Below are positions 1-12,923 of a DNA stretch of 64,000 nucleotides, piece after piece. This DNA is from Hedera helix (Eukaryota; Streptophyta; Magnoliopsida; Apiales; Araliaceae): contig OX359270.1 of NCBI GenBank assembly GCA_947179155.2, positions 2,636,077 through 2,700,076 on the forward strand, given 5' to 3'. The notes beneath the pieces are model-generated. The model was not told the origin of the DNA. It saw nothing but the letters and a program-made list of their open reading frames with translations, and searched no databases. Each line of letters begins with the position of its first letter. Position 1 is the stretch's first letter. The position numbers and the translations under genes were made by a program.

Positions 1-1616
1 ACCACAGAGCCAGACCCGCTTAACGAAGCCCAAGACATATGAAAGTGGTATAAAATAAATGAAAGTATTATAAAGGACCCATAGGTACAAGTAAGGGCCT
101 AGCTCGGGTACAAGCCCAATGTTCAAATTTGATAAGAAACCTATAATTGAATCGTAGCCTGCAGCCCTTACTTGAACCTATGGGTCCTTTATAGGTCTTA
201 TTACTTTAGGTCACACTAGGCTCATTTTTTTTTATTTTTTTTATTTTTGGGTAATAGACATTGCAATTTTTAGTCTAATACTGTTATGCTGCAAATTTAG
301 ATTTGTTACGTGTAAAGGGGGTCAGGGAGTCCAATGAAGTGTAGTTTTAGAAGTCAACATAACTTATTCACCATTTTCATTAATTATTCTCTCAAAGGAA
401 AATTATTATAATATTATGGCAAAAATATGTCGAATTTTATTGTGAATAGGCACTTCAATCAACTATATATGTATTTATATTAATCGATAGACCATATATG
501 TCATTTTGTCTACTCACAATAAGAATGGACATATTTTTGTCGCAACATATATATTACTCTTTTCTTAAAAAAACAAAATTGCCAACATTTTAATTCAATG
601 ATATCATTAATAAAATTTGACAAAGAAAAAATTATGTAAATTCTATGTGTATATATATGTGTTCAATTATTTTCTACCACATATTTGTGATCTAAAAACT
701 TAACTTTATCAAATATATTTCATTAAGCAAAAGAAAGAAAAGGAACCGAAGGAAAAGAAAAGGAGGAACAAGTATACAAGAAACAAAGGAAGTGAAACGA
801 GATTTGATTACTACAAAGAGATCAATTATTCTATAAGAAGTTGACACATCTCATGAAATACCTCACTACAAGATTACTTTTATTGATTTGTTTATTTCTC
901 AATGCTTTCCCCCTAAACAAGTAGGGCCATATGGGGTTCCTATCCTTTTGAGTGCCTCAAGTGCCACCTTTTTATTCCACTGTAAATCTTGCAGCTTTGC
1001 TTTTTAAGTTTCTTTCTTTTTTTAATTTTCCACAATACCCCTTATAATATAGAGATAAACCCTAATCAATTCAAAAAAGAAAAGGTGAACTAAAGCTACC
1101 ATCGTCCCTATCTTCATGTTCCGTGCTTTGTTTCTCCTCTTTCACTTTGAACCTTCCAAGAAAATAACTTAAGATCGATAGATTCCAAAATCTATGTCAT
1201 CCCACATCTTTTCACATTGATTTGAGGGACCCCCATTGTTCATGATTCATTCTCTTTAATATAATTTCCTCTTTCGGATCTAATTATGGTAAAGTTATCA
1301 CATCATATACAATCATATTATTTTATAATTTTTTGTTACATTAGTTATAGCAAAAATTACATTTTAACTGTAGCGTCTTATTTATGAGCTAACACAAATG
1401 TAACATTTGATATAAACACTGTAACAAAAAATTATAATTAACTTTATGATGGTATTTAGTGTGACAATTTTACCATAACCAGATTCATTTCTTTATATCC
1501 AAAAGGGAGCCCTTGGATATTCATTATCCATGCATGCACATTCATGATCTAGTCATCAAGCAACAAATATAATTATACATGCATGTGCACATGCATGTGT
1601 GGTGGGTCATGTAGTG
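1..1616. other. AT-rich intergenic DNA downstream of the DUF1666 gene
   Basis: No open frame here resembles a known protein. The left end holds a foldback (separate entry). The rest is AT-rich single-copy-looking DNA with short homopolymer and purine runs. The DUF1666 gene ends at 1617 on the minus strand, so its 3' untranslated region and polyadenylation signals should lie in the right part of this stretch; I could not fix an end. Confidence 0.6.
70..193. repeat. Foldback (inverted repeat) with 29-nt arms
   Basis: The left arm at about 70-99 (ATAAAGGACCCATAGGTACA and on to GGGC) is the reverse complement of the right arm at about 164-193, with one mismatch visible. The loop is about 64 nt. 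No coding potential was seen. It could be a decayed MITE end pair or a transcribed hairpin. Confidence 0.7.
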
Positions 1617-4600
1617 TCAATGTGCAGGAAAAAAAAGTGGGGAGGAATCTCTTTGGAGTTTGCCATCACCAACTCTTACTTTGGTCATCTTGTCTTCACA
1701 CCAATGCAATTGCTCTTCCCTTAGGTCAGTCATTCTCAAAACCCTAGAAACAACTTTTAGGTCAATCAGAGACATCACAATCTCCATCTCCTCCTCTTTC
1801 TTTAACTTCCTTTTCCTTAAACAGTTTTGACCACGGCGAAGATCTTTCACCTTTGATGTTTTCTGCACATTAAATTCTACAAGAGTAAGAGTAACGCTAT
1901 ACACAAGCAGAATATGTGAATATGCACATATTTTTTGGCTGTATATTTATTTTGAAAAATATTACGTACACCTAATTAATTTGCCCAACTCAGTTCGCAT
2001 ACACTGTTGTAGCACCTTATATCCTTCTTTAAGTTACAAAATACTCCCGTGGTTTCAAATAATTTGAGATATTTTTAAATTTAAAGTTAATAAATTTCAT
2101 TAAAAATTAAAAAATAATAAATTTTATAATTATCAGTACTTTTTATTTATAGATATCTCATATTAATTTTAAAAAATTAAAAATAATCTAATATATTGGG
2201 ATGGAGGGAGTAGTAAAATTAAATTTTCAACTAATTTTAACAATAACTTTGACACATCAGCTGACAGGTGCATAATTTATATATGTGCATGAATCATTAT
2301 AAGATTATTCCATGACTTAGTTTATGAAATAATATCAATATTGCCACATGCCTCCAAATGGTATAAATTATTACATAGATTATTTTGAAGATATGATTAA
2401 TTAATTATTTGGATGGAATTAAGAACTCACCTTTTTATTAACTTTCTTTTGTAGGAGGATAAGGGTTGGATCAACCGAGCCTCTTCTACTGTTTCTCCTG
2501 AAGAATGCTTTGATTATCTGGCAGTGAGTTTCTTTATCCGCCTTGAGAAAATTCATGAATGTTCTGATTGCCTCCTCCATTATTTGAAGAAATGCAATTG
2601 AGGAAATTCTGGAGCCAAGATAACCATCTCTTTTCTCCTCATCCGAATCTAATTAAGAGAAAAATTAATCAATAATCATAATGATAAATTAAACTGATGA
2701 AATATTAATCTAATCTGAAATGCACATTATAGAATTAATTAAATAAATGAGCAAGAGAGTTAATTAGTGAAACAATAATTGTCCAAAAAGTAATACTGCC
2801 TTTTAATTTCCCCAAAATATATGTCAGTTAATTTCCGTTTGATTTTTGATTTGTTTTTATATTTAAACATTAAATTGTGTCTAAAACACAGTTAAATAAT
2901 ATAGTTTTTTTTTGCTACTAGTTTTTCCCACTACTAGCAAAGTTTAGCTTTTATATGGAATATTGAAAAAATGATGGTACGTCTTTAAGTAAAGTTGATA
3001 CGCATAAAAAAGTTAAAAGTAATGGTGCTAGCTCTCATTTTGAGACCCAGGAAGTAATAGAACGGAATATTTTTGACAAAGAAGTTGAAAAAGATGATCT
3101 TCCACCCTAAGTAATGAAGTGCATTTATTATTATTATTATTTTAATAATAAAATAGGCACCACTATATTAATTATCATCCTAATCCCAAACAGTTCATAA
3201 TTGCATCTGTATAATGTAGAATAGTTTTACGAATTACATTAATTATTCAAATATTATACAGTTACAACTCTTTATTAACAAATGTAACTCTTCTAAAAAA
3301 TTGTCCAAATAGGTTGGCCTATTTGGATTGTCTGGATTCAAAATTCATATAATTGACAAGAATGTACTAGTACATATAATTAACCTTCCTAAAGAATATT
3401 ATGACTCAGTTTCTATATATATACTCCTTGTCGCAATGTGAAAGTTACTATCAAATAAAAACTAAATTCCTTATGGATTTCTTTAATAAACACATGTCAA
3501 ATTAAAAGAAATTAATAAAATACAATAAAGTGAAAACAAATACCTCTATATTCTGGTACTTGAAGTAACTTTGGTGCAAAACTCCTCATCCTAGCATAAA
3601 CCTCAGGTCTCCTTCCATGTTCATAGGGCTCATTTTCAACATATCTTTGTAAAAGAACTTGAAACTGTTGAAATTGTTGAGCGATATAGGCTGGACAACC
3701 CGGGTCCGATTCGAGACGTGAAGCTCTTAGCCTGTGAAAATACTTGTAGTTCCAGTTGAGAGCTTCCCACGTCAAGCAAATCTGAGCTACATAAGCTCCC
3801 TCAAGTTCTTGATAAGGGTTTTGTCGAATATCAGATGATCTTCTGTTTTTCGTGGACAATTTGTGAACAATTCGTTCGGATATTGATCTTGGACATGCCC
3901 GGATAGACCTCAGTGACTCTGAAAATGGGACTCATTTCTTGATTAGTACTTGCAACACAACAAAGAAAGAAACAAAAGGAAAAAAAAGGCAATTGAGATC
4001 GTTAAGAGTAAAAATTATATTACCGTTCTAAGGTAAGGTTTATGCGTCGGTAGAACAATAGTAATGGTGCCATTAAGTATATATTTGCTTTAACAGTATT
4101 ATTTTTGCTTTGGTCATATCGACAACAAAATAAAGAGACTATATTTTATTTGAATCTTGATTTCAGATAATTAAAATTGGATAGTTTATTTGGACAGTCA
4201 TATAAAAATAAATTACAATTGTATAATATTTATAAGATAAAGTATATCAGAAATACAACTCAATTATATATCAATAAAGCTCGTTTGTATGGACTATCCA
4301 GATAAATTGTCCATTGCAAACAATTTGAAATCAGAATCCACTTTATTTATGGATTTGTCAAGGGTTATGAAAACAAAAAGGGCAAGGATTAGTTGAAGTA
4401 ATTTTCTCTTATTTGGCTAGGCGGAAAAAACTAAAGAAAAGAGCAAAAGGGAAGGGAATCATTCCCTTCTCCTTTTGGGGATTCCTATCACATATTTATT
4501 TCAGTTCAAACTTCAAACTGAAATACATCACTTTTCCTTAATTATTTTCACTTTCTTTTCCCTCAAATTATTACCAGAAGGAGTCTTAGCAATTACAAGT

Positions 4601-5714
4601 TATACATAAGTAGAAATGATTAGTTAACCAACTTTAAGCAAAACAAATTAAAGTACCTGTTTCATGAAGCTTTTGGGCACTAATTCTATCTAAAAACAGC
4701 ATTTCTTCATCATATTTCTGAAACACAGTGTAAGACTCCCACTTGGGGCAACTCCTTCGCGACGAAGACGAAAATGGATCTTCAGTTCCAGAATCCCTAC
4801 AATTAATGGAGCTTCTCCACTCAGAGGAGTTCTTTGAAGTTGAACCAACAGTACAAGTATCACCAAAAATTTCTTCATTAATAATATCCTTTCCTTGACC
4901 TTCAATTTTCTCTTTCTCCAACTTAGGTTGTGCAAAAATAAAAATATTATCGTCTGCATTGAAATTCGTGCTCTCCACCTTCATATTTTCAGTTTCTCTA
5001 GTAACTAACTTTTCTGTCACACAAACACAAGTAATATCAGGTCGCGTTAAAAACAACATAAAATATATAATAACGTTGGTGACTATATATATATTATAAT
5101 TAAAATTATAACATACCATAGCCATTTTCACTAGGGTGCATGACATTATGATCATAATTTCTATGAGAATTATAATCAGAATCTGTATCAATTTCCCCAA
5201 GATCTTCTACAACAACTTGATCATAATCAAAATTGCATTCCAATTTTGAAGCTGGTGAACTACAAACTGACTCAAAAAATTCATCTAGCTGATCATCTCC
5301 AATTATGGGATCATCATCATGAACATTATCCACCATTTCTTCAACAAGAATTTGACCCATTCGAACATTTTTATTATGCAAGAACGATAGTGCCTGACCA
5401 CCATGAATTATATCCGCTACTAGATGATCTTTCTCCAAGTGTTCTTCATAATAATATGTGTTATTTTCTTCCTCTTCTTCTTCCTCTTCTGAGAACGTTC
5501 CAAATTCATATTCATTCTCAGCTCTACAAGAAAAGAAAGAAAAAAAATATATGAATTTTAATACGCACATATATTTGATAAAGAGAGATTTAAGTTGTAC
5601 CAAATGTTTACCTTTGGGAAAATGGATTGCCAAGAAGGAAAGTGAAGAACTTGGCAAGACAAATGGAAGTGAGGAAGAAGAAGAGGAAGACAAGTTGGAA
5701 GGAGGTGGAGACAT
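1617..5714 (-). CDS. DUF1666 family protein (six exons, intact)
   Basis: A plant-specific protein of unknown biochemical function. I read six exons on the minus strand with consensus splice sites: 5612-5714, 5117-5521, 4657-5013, 3544-3918, 2431-2648 and 1617-1862. They sum to 1704 nt, a frame of 567 residues and a stop. The N-terminal half is acidic and serine-rich, with a run of glutamates near the start of exon 2, and looks disordered. The DUF1666 core starts in exon 4 (NPYQELEGAYVAQICLTWEA, then QQFQQFQVLLQRYVENEP) and continues in exon 5 (FMNFLKADKETHCQI, SVDPTL). The last exon has the family's C-terminal block (VVSRVLRM, EEQLHWCEDK, SPLFFPAH). The first ATG at 5714 fits an MSPPPSN start. 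All phases agree and no lesion was seen. Family recognition is from memory of the conserved blocks; no function is claimed. Confidence 0.85.
2041..2212. mobile_element. Stowaway-like MITE in the last intron of the DUF1666 gene
   Basis: The ends read TA-CTCCCGTGG and GATGGAGGGAG-TA. They form short terminal inverted repeats of the CTCCCTCC type, flanked by TA on each side. At about 167 bp, AT-rich and without a coding frame, this fits a Tc1/mariner-derived MITE. It lies within intron 1863-2430. Confidence 0.6.
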
Positions 5715-6584
5715 TGTAGAACAATCTGACTAATGTTTCTTTAGAACATTGCATTTTTAATTTTGTTCTTGGTTGTTTGCTTGCTCTAAGATGAGTCTCT
5801 AATGACTCTTTCTTTCTCTTTATTAGATAAAGCAAAGTGGCTCAAGGAAAAGAGTGTGCATTGGTTGCTTTCATAACTTCCTTTCCTTGTTTGACCAAAT
5901 TGTCCCTCTTTCATTTCTCCAAAATGATTGATGTGTCATAAACTTTATTCTCTAAAAGAAAAATGGTTGAAATTAAAGAACTTCAGATTAATGTGGTTGC
6001 AAGGGGAGAAATTGTAACATTTGCAATTATGGATATTTTTTGAAAAATGGAAAGAAAAAGAAAAGATTAACGGACTTTTAAAAGTAAAACTCAGATATTA
6101 AAATTAGTTAAAAAGTAAAGCAAAATTAAGGTAGAAAAACATGCATTTATTTGCTAGTTAATAAATATATTTACTAATAACTAAATGGTTGGTTCAAATA
6201 TGTCGGTCAGATGGAGATCATTAAGAAATTATTGGCAAAATTTGTCAAAATAATTAATTACTTGCACAATTGTTCACTTTCATTATGCTTAATTTCAGAT
6301 ATTCTCTTATTCTTAAAAATATATCGATGTATTATCATGTATAGCTAGATATATTATTTATCAATTCAAAGCTTTTTTTTTTTATATTGTGTTTGCATGT
6401 CATGTGTCCCCTTCCTTTTTCTTAGAACCTGGAATCTTATTTGCTCAAGTCACTAATCTGCCAATCTGGTTGCCTTCATAGCACTCTTGCATTTCTTTTG
6501 ACATTAAAAAATTGTCAAAAAACAGATTCTGAAGAACAATAGTTTATGTTTCTGTATGGTTTTTCATAATTTATATTTCTGTTT

Positions 6585-6682
6585 GGGAATTGATATTTTC
6601 ACAAGCTACTTTGATATTCTTACAAGTGGGTGCCATTTGATCTTGTGAAAATATCAAATTAATTTGTGAAAATATCAATTCC
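6585..6682. repeat. Small inverted repeat
   Basis: GGGAATTGATATTTTCACAA at 6585 is mirrored by CTTGTGAAAATATCAA at 6642 and again by TTGTGAAAATATCAATTCCC ending at 6682. The outer pair makes a stem of about 20 bp. It lies just left of an AC-rich run and a MITE and may be a separate tiny foldback element. Confidence 0.55.
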
Positions 6683-6710
6683 CTATACACACACACAAAC
6701 ACACACACAC

Positions 6711-7062
6711 TAGGGCTATGTTTGTTTACAAAAAATATGCTAGGGATTGAATTATTTACCTTAATTTAATACTACTTTGCACTATTTAATTATTTGACGA
6801 GGGATTACTAATTCCCTAATGTCGGACTATTAGTTCTATAAAGCCATTTAATAACTTAAAATGAAGGGGACTATTAATTATAATTTTTTCATGGGATTAT
6901 ATAATCCCATATAAATAGTTTTAGGAATGATAAAAAAAATAGTCTATATGACTATTTAAAGGACTATTAATCTCTATCATAAGATAAAATAGTCTGAATC
7001 AGTATTAAATTAATACAAATAGTCTAATCTCAAGTATATTTTTTATAAATAAATATAACCTA
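6711..7062. mobile_element. MITE with GGGCTATGTTTGTTTA-type ends
   Basis: The left end TA-GGGCTATGTTTGTTTAC is matched by the reverse complement of the right end (GGTTATATTTATTTATAAAA), with TA on both flanks. The interior is AT-rich and non-coding, about 348 bp. The TGTTTG-type end is common in Tourist-like and other MITEs; the superfamily is uncertain because only TA can be confirmed as a target duplication. Confidence 0.6.
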
Positions 7063-7735
7063 AAAGAAAAAGGGAAATAATCTGTGATCCAAACTTTGCA
7101 TCAAAAGGACATAAAACCTTGTATTGTAGTGCATATTAAATTTGCAAAGTAAAAACTTGTAGTCGATAAGAAGCGTGTAAGGAGCAAAATGATCGAAACA
7201 AATTTTAAAAGACCAAAAAGACCAAAACCTTGTAACACGCATAGGTAAAACATATATGTGTGTATCTTACACGCATCATTATAAAATAATTGTTAAATTA
7301 ATATATGATAAGGGATTTAAAAATAACCTAATTTGAAAAGATGTTGTAAAGTCATAGTATTAAATGGTTTTAAGAACAACATTTGCCTCTTAATGGAGAA
7401 AGGGATTTTATAGTAGGGGGTATATTTGTCATTAATTAACTTCTGCATGTTTTGCTTTCCTTCGGTCTTTTTATATTGGCCACTAAGGTTTATAAAAGAT
7501 ATGGGCTGTACCAATGTAGTTCTTTGTGGACTAACATCTTGGTCATGTTTAGTGCATAACGCTGTATATAAGCCAGATTTAATGTTTAGTAGAATAAAAA
7601 AATTTATGAGGTTATAAATAATTTAAGGGAGAGTCGGAGCAGTGCCTCCGAATTAATTATTTTAAATAATTTTATATTTTTAAGTTGCATATATAAAATA
7701 TATATTTGATTATAATAATAATATAATAATTATTA

Positions 7736-7736
7736 A

Positions 7737-7777
<41 letters not shown>
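7736..7777. repeat. Compound microsatellite (CT)n(AT)n
   Basis: About ten CT units run directly into about ten AT units. The same compound, in this or the reverse orientation, recurs near 11.9, 12.8 and 13.6 kb. Confidence 0.9.
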
Positions 7778-9075
7778 CCCTATTAATTTTTAATAGATTT
7801 TTCTAATGACAAATTATTTATAAATAATTAATTTCTTCAAAAAATAATATAATATAGATTATTAATTAGTTTAAGAAGATTATATGAATATACATATATG
7901 ATATATAGAAGAGGTGAGAATAATATGAGATTGAGATTTAAGTGAGAAAGTTATAAATTTTTAATATGAGATATATTAAAATTTTTATAAAATTTTAATG
8001 AGATCAATTTATATATAATTTTTAAAAAATTTAAATTTTGCTATATATTATAAAAAAATAAAATAAAAAATTAATAAGGTCAATTTACCCCCACATCCTC
8101 CAACGTGGGTTTGTCCCTGTATATAATATACTATGTTTAGTGCATAATGATATATATACATATATAATATGCTACGTATAAAATCCAGATATAATTAAAA
8201 ACTTTGGGAAGATAAAAAGTTCCAATCAATGGAGATTTCAATTCAGTTGTAATCCTAGTTAAAATTGTCATGATGTGTAGTTTGATTGACTTCCAGAAAA
8301 AACTTAATAATAAACTTTAGATTTGCTTGGTTTTGGACCCATCTAATAAACTAGTCTAAACTCAAGTAGTTTTAGTTTTTGCAAGCACGCAACAACAAAA
8401 ATAAAAATAAATGCAAAAAGAAGAAAAGAAAAGAAAAGAGACAGAAGTATTATTGTAATGCAAAAAATTATTTTTGAACGAGTTCTTTTATGTATTACGA
8501 AAATTTTCAGTCAAATTATAAGTACGACATTTGTGTATATATAGTGTAAATATGAATTAAAAATGATTTCACTCTAATTTATTTTATCTTATCGTATAAA
8601 TTTTTAGATGATCTCAATTTAACTTTGTTACATATTTGTTTAAATGAAAGTCTAACATAAAACACTACCAGTGAGATGGATAATTTGAAAACGAAAAGAG
8701 CCAAACAAACACATTATAATAGTTTTTCAAGACACGCATCATTAATAAGATAATATCATGTTAAAAAGTAATTGGCCCAAGTTTAGATATCCCCTTAAGT
8801 TTTCTATATATATAGTACTGTATTTAAGTTCTATTTGTGCAATATGAGACTTTAAATCTCAATAAGCTCTTTAAATAGACAAATGTGAAAAAAGGATAAC
8901 CGCAACTCATGTGAATCCAAATATTTTCATCTCAATTGGGCAATGTTACGTTTGTTACCTTTAACAATCACTTTAAGGGTTTGTTTGGTACAAGTAAAAA
9001 TTTAGATCACTAGACAATTGGTTACTGGTAATAAAAACTAGTCATTTTTTTATCATTTTCATTTGGTAAAAATTA

Positions 9076-9227
9076 TTTGATTGGTCTACGAGAGTACTGC
9101 TCACAAAATTGATTTTAGTCTACAGATTAGGCTAAATATTGTTCTTAATAAACTTCAGAATCTCCAAATTGATTTGGATCAAGTTCTATTTGATTAGAGT
9201 TAGGTAAACAATCCAACTCATTTACTC
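9076..9227 (+). repeat. Direct repeat, left copy
   Basis: The segment from TTTGATTGGTCTACGAGAG to CATTTACTC is repeated at 10409-10564 with high identity and few indels. The copies are 1.2 kb apart. The nature of the repeat is unknown; it does not start or end like an LTR. Confidence 0.75.
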
Positions 9228-9678
9228 ATTTAATGATTAAATAAGTACTACTAGGGTTCCAAATTTTTGATCTTAAATGGGACTTAAATGACATGATATT
9301 ATTGAATATTTTATTAATAATTTATGACATAACTAATAACATGAGATTTACTCATCTAATATTATGGGGACACATTACTTATGATATTTTTTAAATTAAA
9401 AATTTAAGACCTCTAATATCACCTATAATAAATTATAACTGGACTTTGAATCTTAACAATGGTGGTCAACAAGAAGCCCACAATATCTGACTTATTACTT
9501 ATATCAGTGATATGGTGTTTCTTCTGCCCCTAAATGGATGCAGAAGTTTATAGACTTTATAGCAAGTTTATGGACTTTGTGGTAAGGTTGTGGACATTGT
9601 GGTTAAGAAAAGAGGCATAAACATACTCGCTCGCTCTTCAAAAGGTTAAATTTCTACAACATATTTTAGTACTAAAGG

Positions 9679-9725
<47 letters not shown>
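9679..9725. repeat. (AT)n microsatellite
   Basis: An uninterrupted AT dinucleotide run of about 46 nt. Confidence 0.95.
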
Positions 9726-9729
<4 letters not shown>

Positions 9730-9959
9730 TTTCTTTCTTTTGCACATGTTCGATCAATTAGCAAAAAAACTATGTAAAAAGAAGAATTCAAAGATCTCTT
9801 GGGCAACGTTTTCTACGTCTAAAAATCACTCTAGAAGAAATTGAAAATTTCTCATGACCAAGCCATGCCAATCAGAACTCTTGTCAAGAAAATCTTAAAC
9901 ATTATTAAATGTAAACTTTTCGAAGACTGGACCAAGGTTACGTTAGTCTGCAGTTTCTG

Positions 9960-10380
9960 GATACTCTGCAGCTGCTTTTTGATGTTCTGCTTTGCTATGG
10001 ATTTTGCTTTAAAGAAGTGGCTGTTTTGGCTTGTGTTTTGTTGTGCTGCTGGTTTTAGCTGGGCATTGGTTCCTTGAGGTTTTAGCTGGGCTGCAGTGTC
10101 TCTGCAGTTGATACTTGTGCTGTTTGTGTGACTGGATGTACCGCCTAATTACTGATATGGGTCTGTAACCTTGCATTTGAGTTCATTGATCTTATCTTTG
10201 GCTGCTTTTGGTTCTTGTTTGGTTGTGCCTATTTAGCAGCTGGTGCAGCTGGTTGTGCCATCTGTAGTGCACCTTTTCTTCTGTTGGCTGTGCCATTTGT
10301 TTGATCTGGGGCATGCTCCCTCTGCCATTGTACTCTATTCTTTTTAATACAAATTTTAATTTAGCATAAAAAAAAATAAA
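9960..10380 (+). mobile_element. Possible LINE 3'-end fragment
   Basis: This is a GT-rich tract, unlike the AT-rich surroundings, rich in TTTTGGTTGT and GCTGGTTTT phrases. It closes with TTGTACTCTATTCTTTTTAA and then an A-rich tail (AAAAAAAAATAAAAAA). That layout resembles the 3' untranslated end of plant L1-type LINEs. No reverse transcriptase frame is present, and no target duplication was found. Confidence 0.35.
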
Positions 10381-10408
10381 AAATTCTTATGAATTACTGT
10401 AAAGTATG

Positions 10409-10564
10409 TTTGATTTGTCTACCAGAGTACTGCTAACAAAATTGATTTTTGTCTAGTTATTAATTAGGCTAAATATTGTTCTTAATAAACTTCAAGATTT
10501 CCAAATTGATTTGGATCAAGTTCTATTTGGTTAGAGTTAGGTAAACAATCCAGCTCATTTACTC
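10409..10564 (+). repeat. Direct repeat, right copy
   Basis: Second copy of the 9076-9227 segment, starting TTTGATTTGTCTACCAGAG. It follows directly after the A-rich tail of the possible LINE end, so the segment between the copies may be an insertion together with a duplication. Confidence 0.75.
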
Positions 10565-10623
10565 TTAGAACTAACATGCATCCACAATTAATACCAGCAA
10601 TATAATTGGATACATAGACTCGT

Positions 10624-10624
10624 A

Positions 10625-10653
<29 letters not shown>
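10624..10653. repeat. (GT)n(AT)n compound microsatellite
   Basis: About eight GT units are followed by about seven AT units. Confidence 0.9.
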
Positions 10654-10655
<2 letters not shown>

Positions 10656-10810
10656 GAGATCACACAACCATTCATGAAAATCATATTTCCTGAAGAGTAG
10701 CTAATAGATTCGGCCATTAAACTATAAGCTTTAGCCACATTAACTTTAAGAATTAAGGATAAAATTACATGCATGAGATATTAAATTATCCCGGATAAAG
10801 GCACATATGA

Positions 10811-11152
10811 AAGGATTATAATTTCGGAATTATAATTCCAAAGTTATATTTGTTTGTAATAATTATATTTAAGATAAAATTATTAATCCCAAAAATTTCT
10901 TGTTTGTTTTTAAATTTGGACTTGAGATTATTAGTTCAGAGATTACAAAATGATTTAATAGTCTTGAACTAATTAAATATGATATTAAATAGTTTCCCAT
11001 ATTAAGTCATTTTATAATCATTGGACTAATAATCCTAAGTCCAAATTTAAAACAAATTAGACAAAGATGAGATTAATAGTTTTATCCAAAGTGTAGTCTT
11101 TATAAATAAATATAATCTTGGATTATAATCCATGCCGTGAGATTATAATCTT
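10811..11152. mobile_element. MITE with AAGGATTATAAT ends
   Basis: The left end AAGGATTATAATTTC...GGAATTATAATTCCAAAG and the reverse complement of the right end (AAGATTATAATCTC...GGATTATAATCCAAG) match over about 50 nt with small gaps. The subterminal TTATATTTGTTTGT resembles the 6711-7062 MITE, so the two may be related. No coding potential was seen. Confidence 0.6.
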
Positions 11153-11608
11153 TACAACTGACCTTTGTATATGAAAATGTTTTATATTGATATTGTACGA
11201 ATCTACCAAATGAGAAAAAAGTTGCAACCGTGCTTTTCTTTTGGTATAAACATATGGTATCCATATCAGCCATCAACTCAGAGGTAAGGGCTGTATTTCA
11301 TGAATGGATCACCCAAAAATAAGAGATTTCTCAATATAAACAACGCAAAAAAATTAAGAAAAATATATAGGGGATAACCCATGCTTCACCCAACTTTCTA
11401 GTGATCAGCTTTGAGAAAAACGTGCAAAAACTGATAGGTCTCGTCTCGCAGCAGAAATATGTAAGGTTTGCAACCAAAATAATTTTAATGAAAGTGAAAA
11501 ACATGGGCATAATATCATCCTTTAGTTTATTTAATGCAAATTATCTTCAATTAATATTGTGTTTTCAACATCCATTTACAGTGAGTTTCAAAAGAACATC
11601 TTTTTTAC

Positions 11609-11610
<2 letters not shown>

Positions 11611-11669
<59 letters not shown>
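11611..11669. repeat. (AT)n microsatellite left of a MITE
   Basis: An AT run of about 59 nt that ends exactly where the 11670-11900 foldback begins. Confidence 0.95.
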
Positions 11670-11671
<2 letters not shown>

Positions 11672-11897
11672 ACGATTAAAAAACACACCTCTTAAATAAT
11701 ATACCTCCTTAAATAATATATTTTAATCAAAATAACGTTGTTTTGAAAAAATTTTAATGGTATTTTCGTAAATAAAAAGAAAATAAATGGGGTTGCGGAA
11801 TGTTACATCTTCTTTTAATATTATTTTAAAATTTTTTTTATTCAAAATGACGTTGTTTTGATAAATATATGTTATTTAAGAGGTATGTTTTAGATCC

Positions 11898-11900
<3 letters not shown>
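11670..11900. mobile_element. MITE between two microsatellites
   Basis: The left end GACGATTAAAAAACACACCT and on to CTTAAATAATATA is matched by the reverse complement of the right end (GACGGATCTAAAACATACCT and on to CTTAAATAACATA). Further in, AAAATAACGTTGTTTTGA and TCAAAATGACGTTGTTTTGA also pair. The element is about 231 bp and non-coding. An AT run abuts it on the left and a CT/AT run on the right. Confidence 0.65.

Positions 11901-11902
<2 letters not shown>

Positions 11903-11961
<59 letters not shown>
11903..11961. repeat. Compound microsatellite (CT)n(AT)n
   Basis: About fourteen CT units run into about fifteen AT units directly right of the MITE. Confidence 0.95.
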
Positions 11962-11962
<1 letters not shown>

Positions 11963-12823
11963 CATGATCAAAATACTCAGCGGAGGAGAAGAAAATAACA
12001 AAATTATTATCTTTTGTTTAGTAGTTTAGTTTATTGAACAATAACAATTGATTTCTCTCTTATTAAAAAATTTAATGACAAATTAACTAAACATACTTGG
12101 GAGATTTCAAAGCAACAGTGATTGAATAGTTAAAATTATGGATGATCTAGTGCATTTACTTATTTGATTTTAGTGACTCCAAATGAAATGTTCATTGGTA
12201 GAAATCAAAATATAAAATTGTAATTAACACATTGTTCATATTAGGAAGTTTGATGGCATTTGGGTCACAACCACTAGGACAAATTAAAGGGTACCAAATC
12301 CCATATTCGGTGACCCAATTCTACATCTATGCGACAGTGTACCCCAAGACTTTAGGTTACAAGACCTATACTATTATATACTCCGTCCATTTTATTAAAA
12401 AATATCTAAATATTTTCAAATGTTTACGTCGCATATTTATTCTATATTTAAATAATATTAAAAATCTTAATTTTTTTTAATCTCAAATGTGTGTTATATA
12501 TTTTGACATTGGGCAAGACATATGTTTCTTTATAACTTAATTAGCCAAAAACAATAAACATATTCGGTCAATGTAATATGAAGTAATTAATTTGAGACAC
12601 TATTCGTGACAAAAAAAAATTGAAAGTACCCTAGCATTATCTTTCATGCTTAACTCAAAAAAATAATTAAGTTGTTAATTAGTTAATTTATGGTGGCATG
12701 ATATTGAATTATATATAAAGATAAACTTGAAAATATCGTGTTGACATTTTATGTTGCTATATATAAAAAGAAAACTTTTTTTTATAAAAAAATAGCAAAT
12801 AAGATTATTTTGTGGAATAGAAG

Positions 12824-12923
<100 letters not shown>

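Noticed and set aside
5246..5733. Plus-strand open frames over DUF1666 exons 1-2
   Set aside because: Antisense shadows of acidic and serine-rich codons; the minus-strand frame has consistent splice sites and family motifs.
11401..11670. 89-residue frame ending in Ile-Tyr repeats
   Set aside because: Its C-terminal third is translation of an AT microsatellite, and the rest has no family resemblance.
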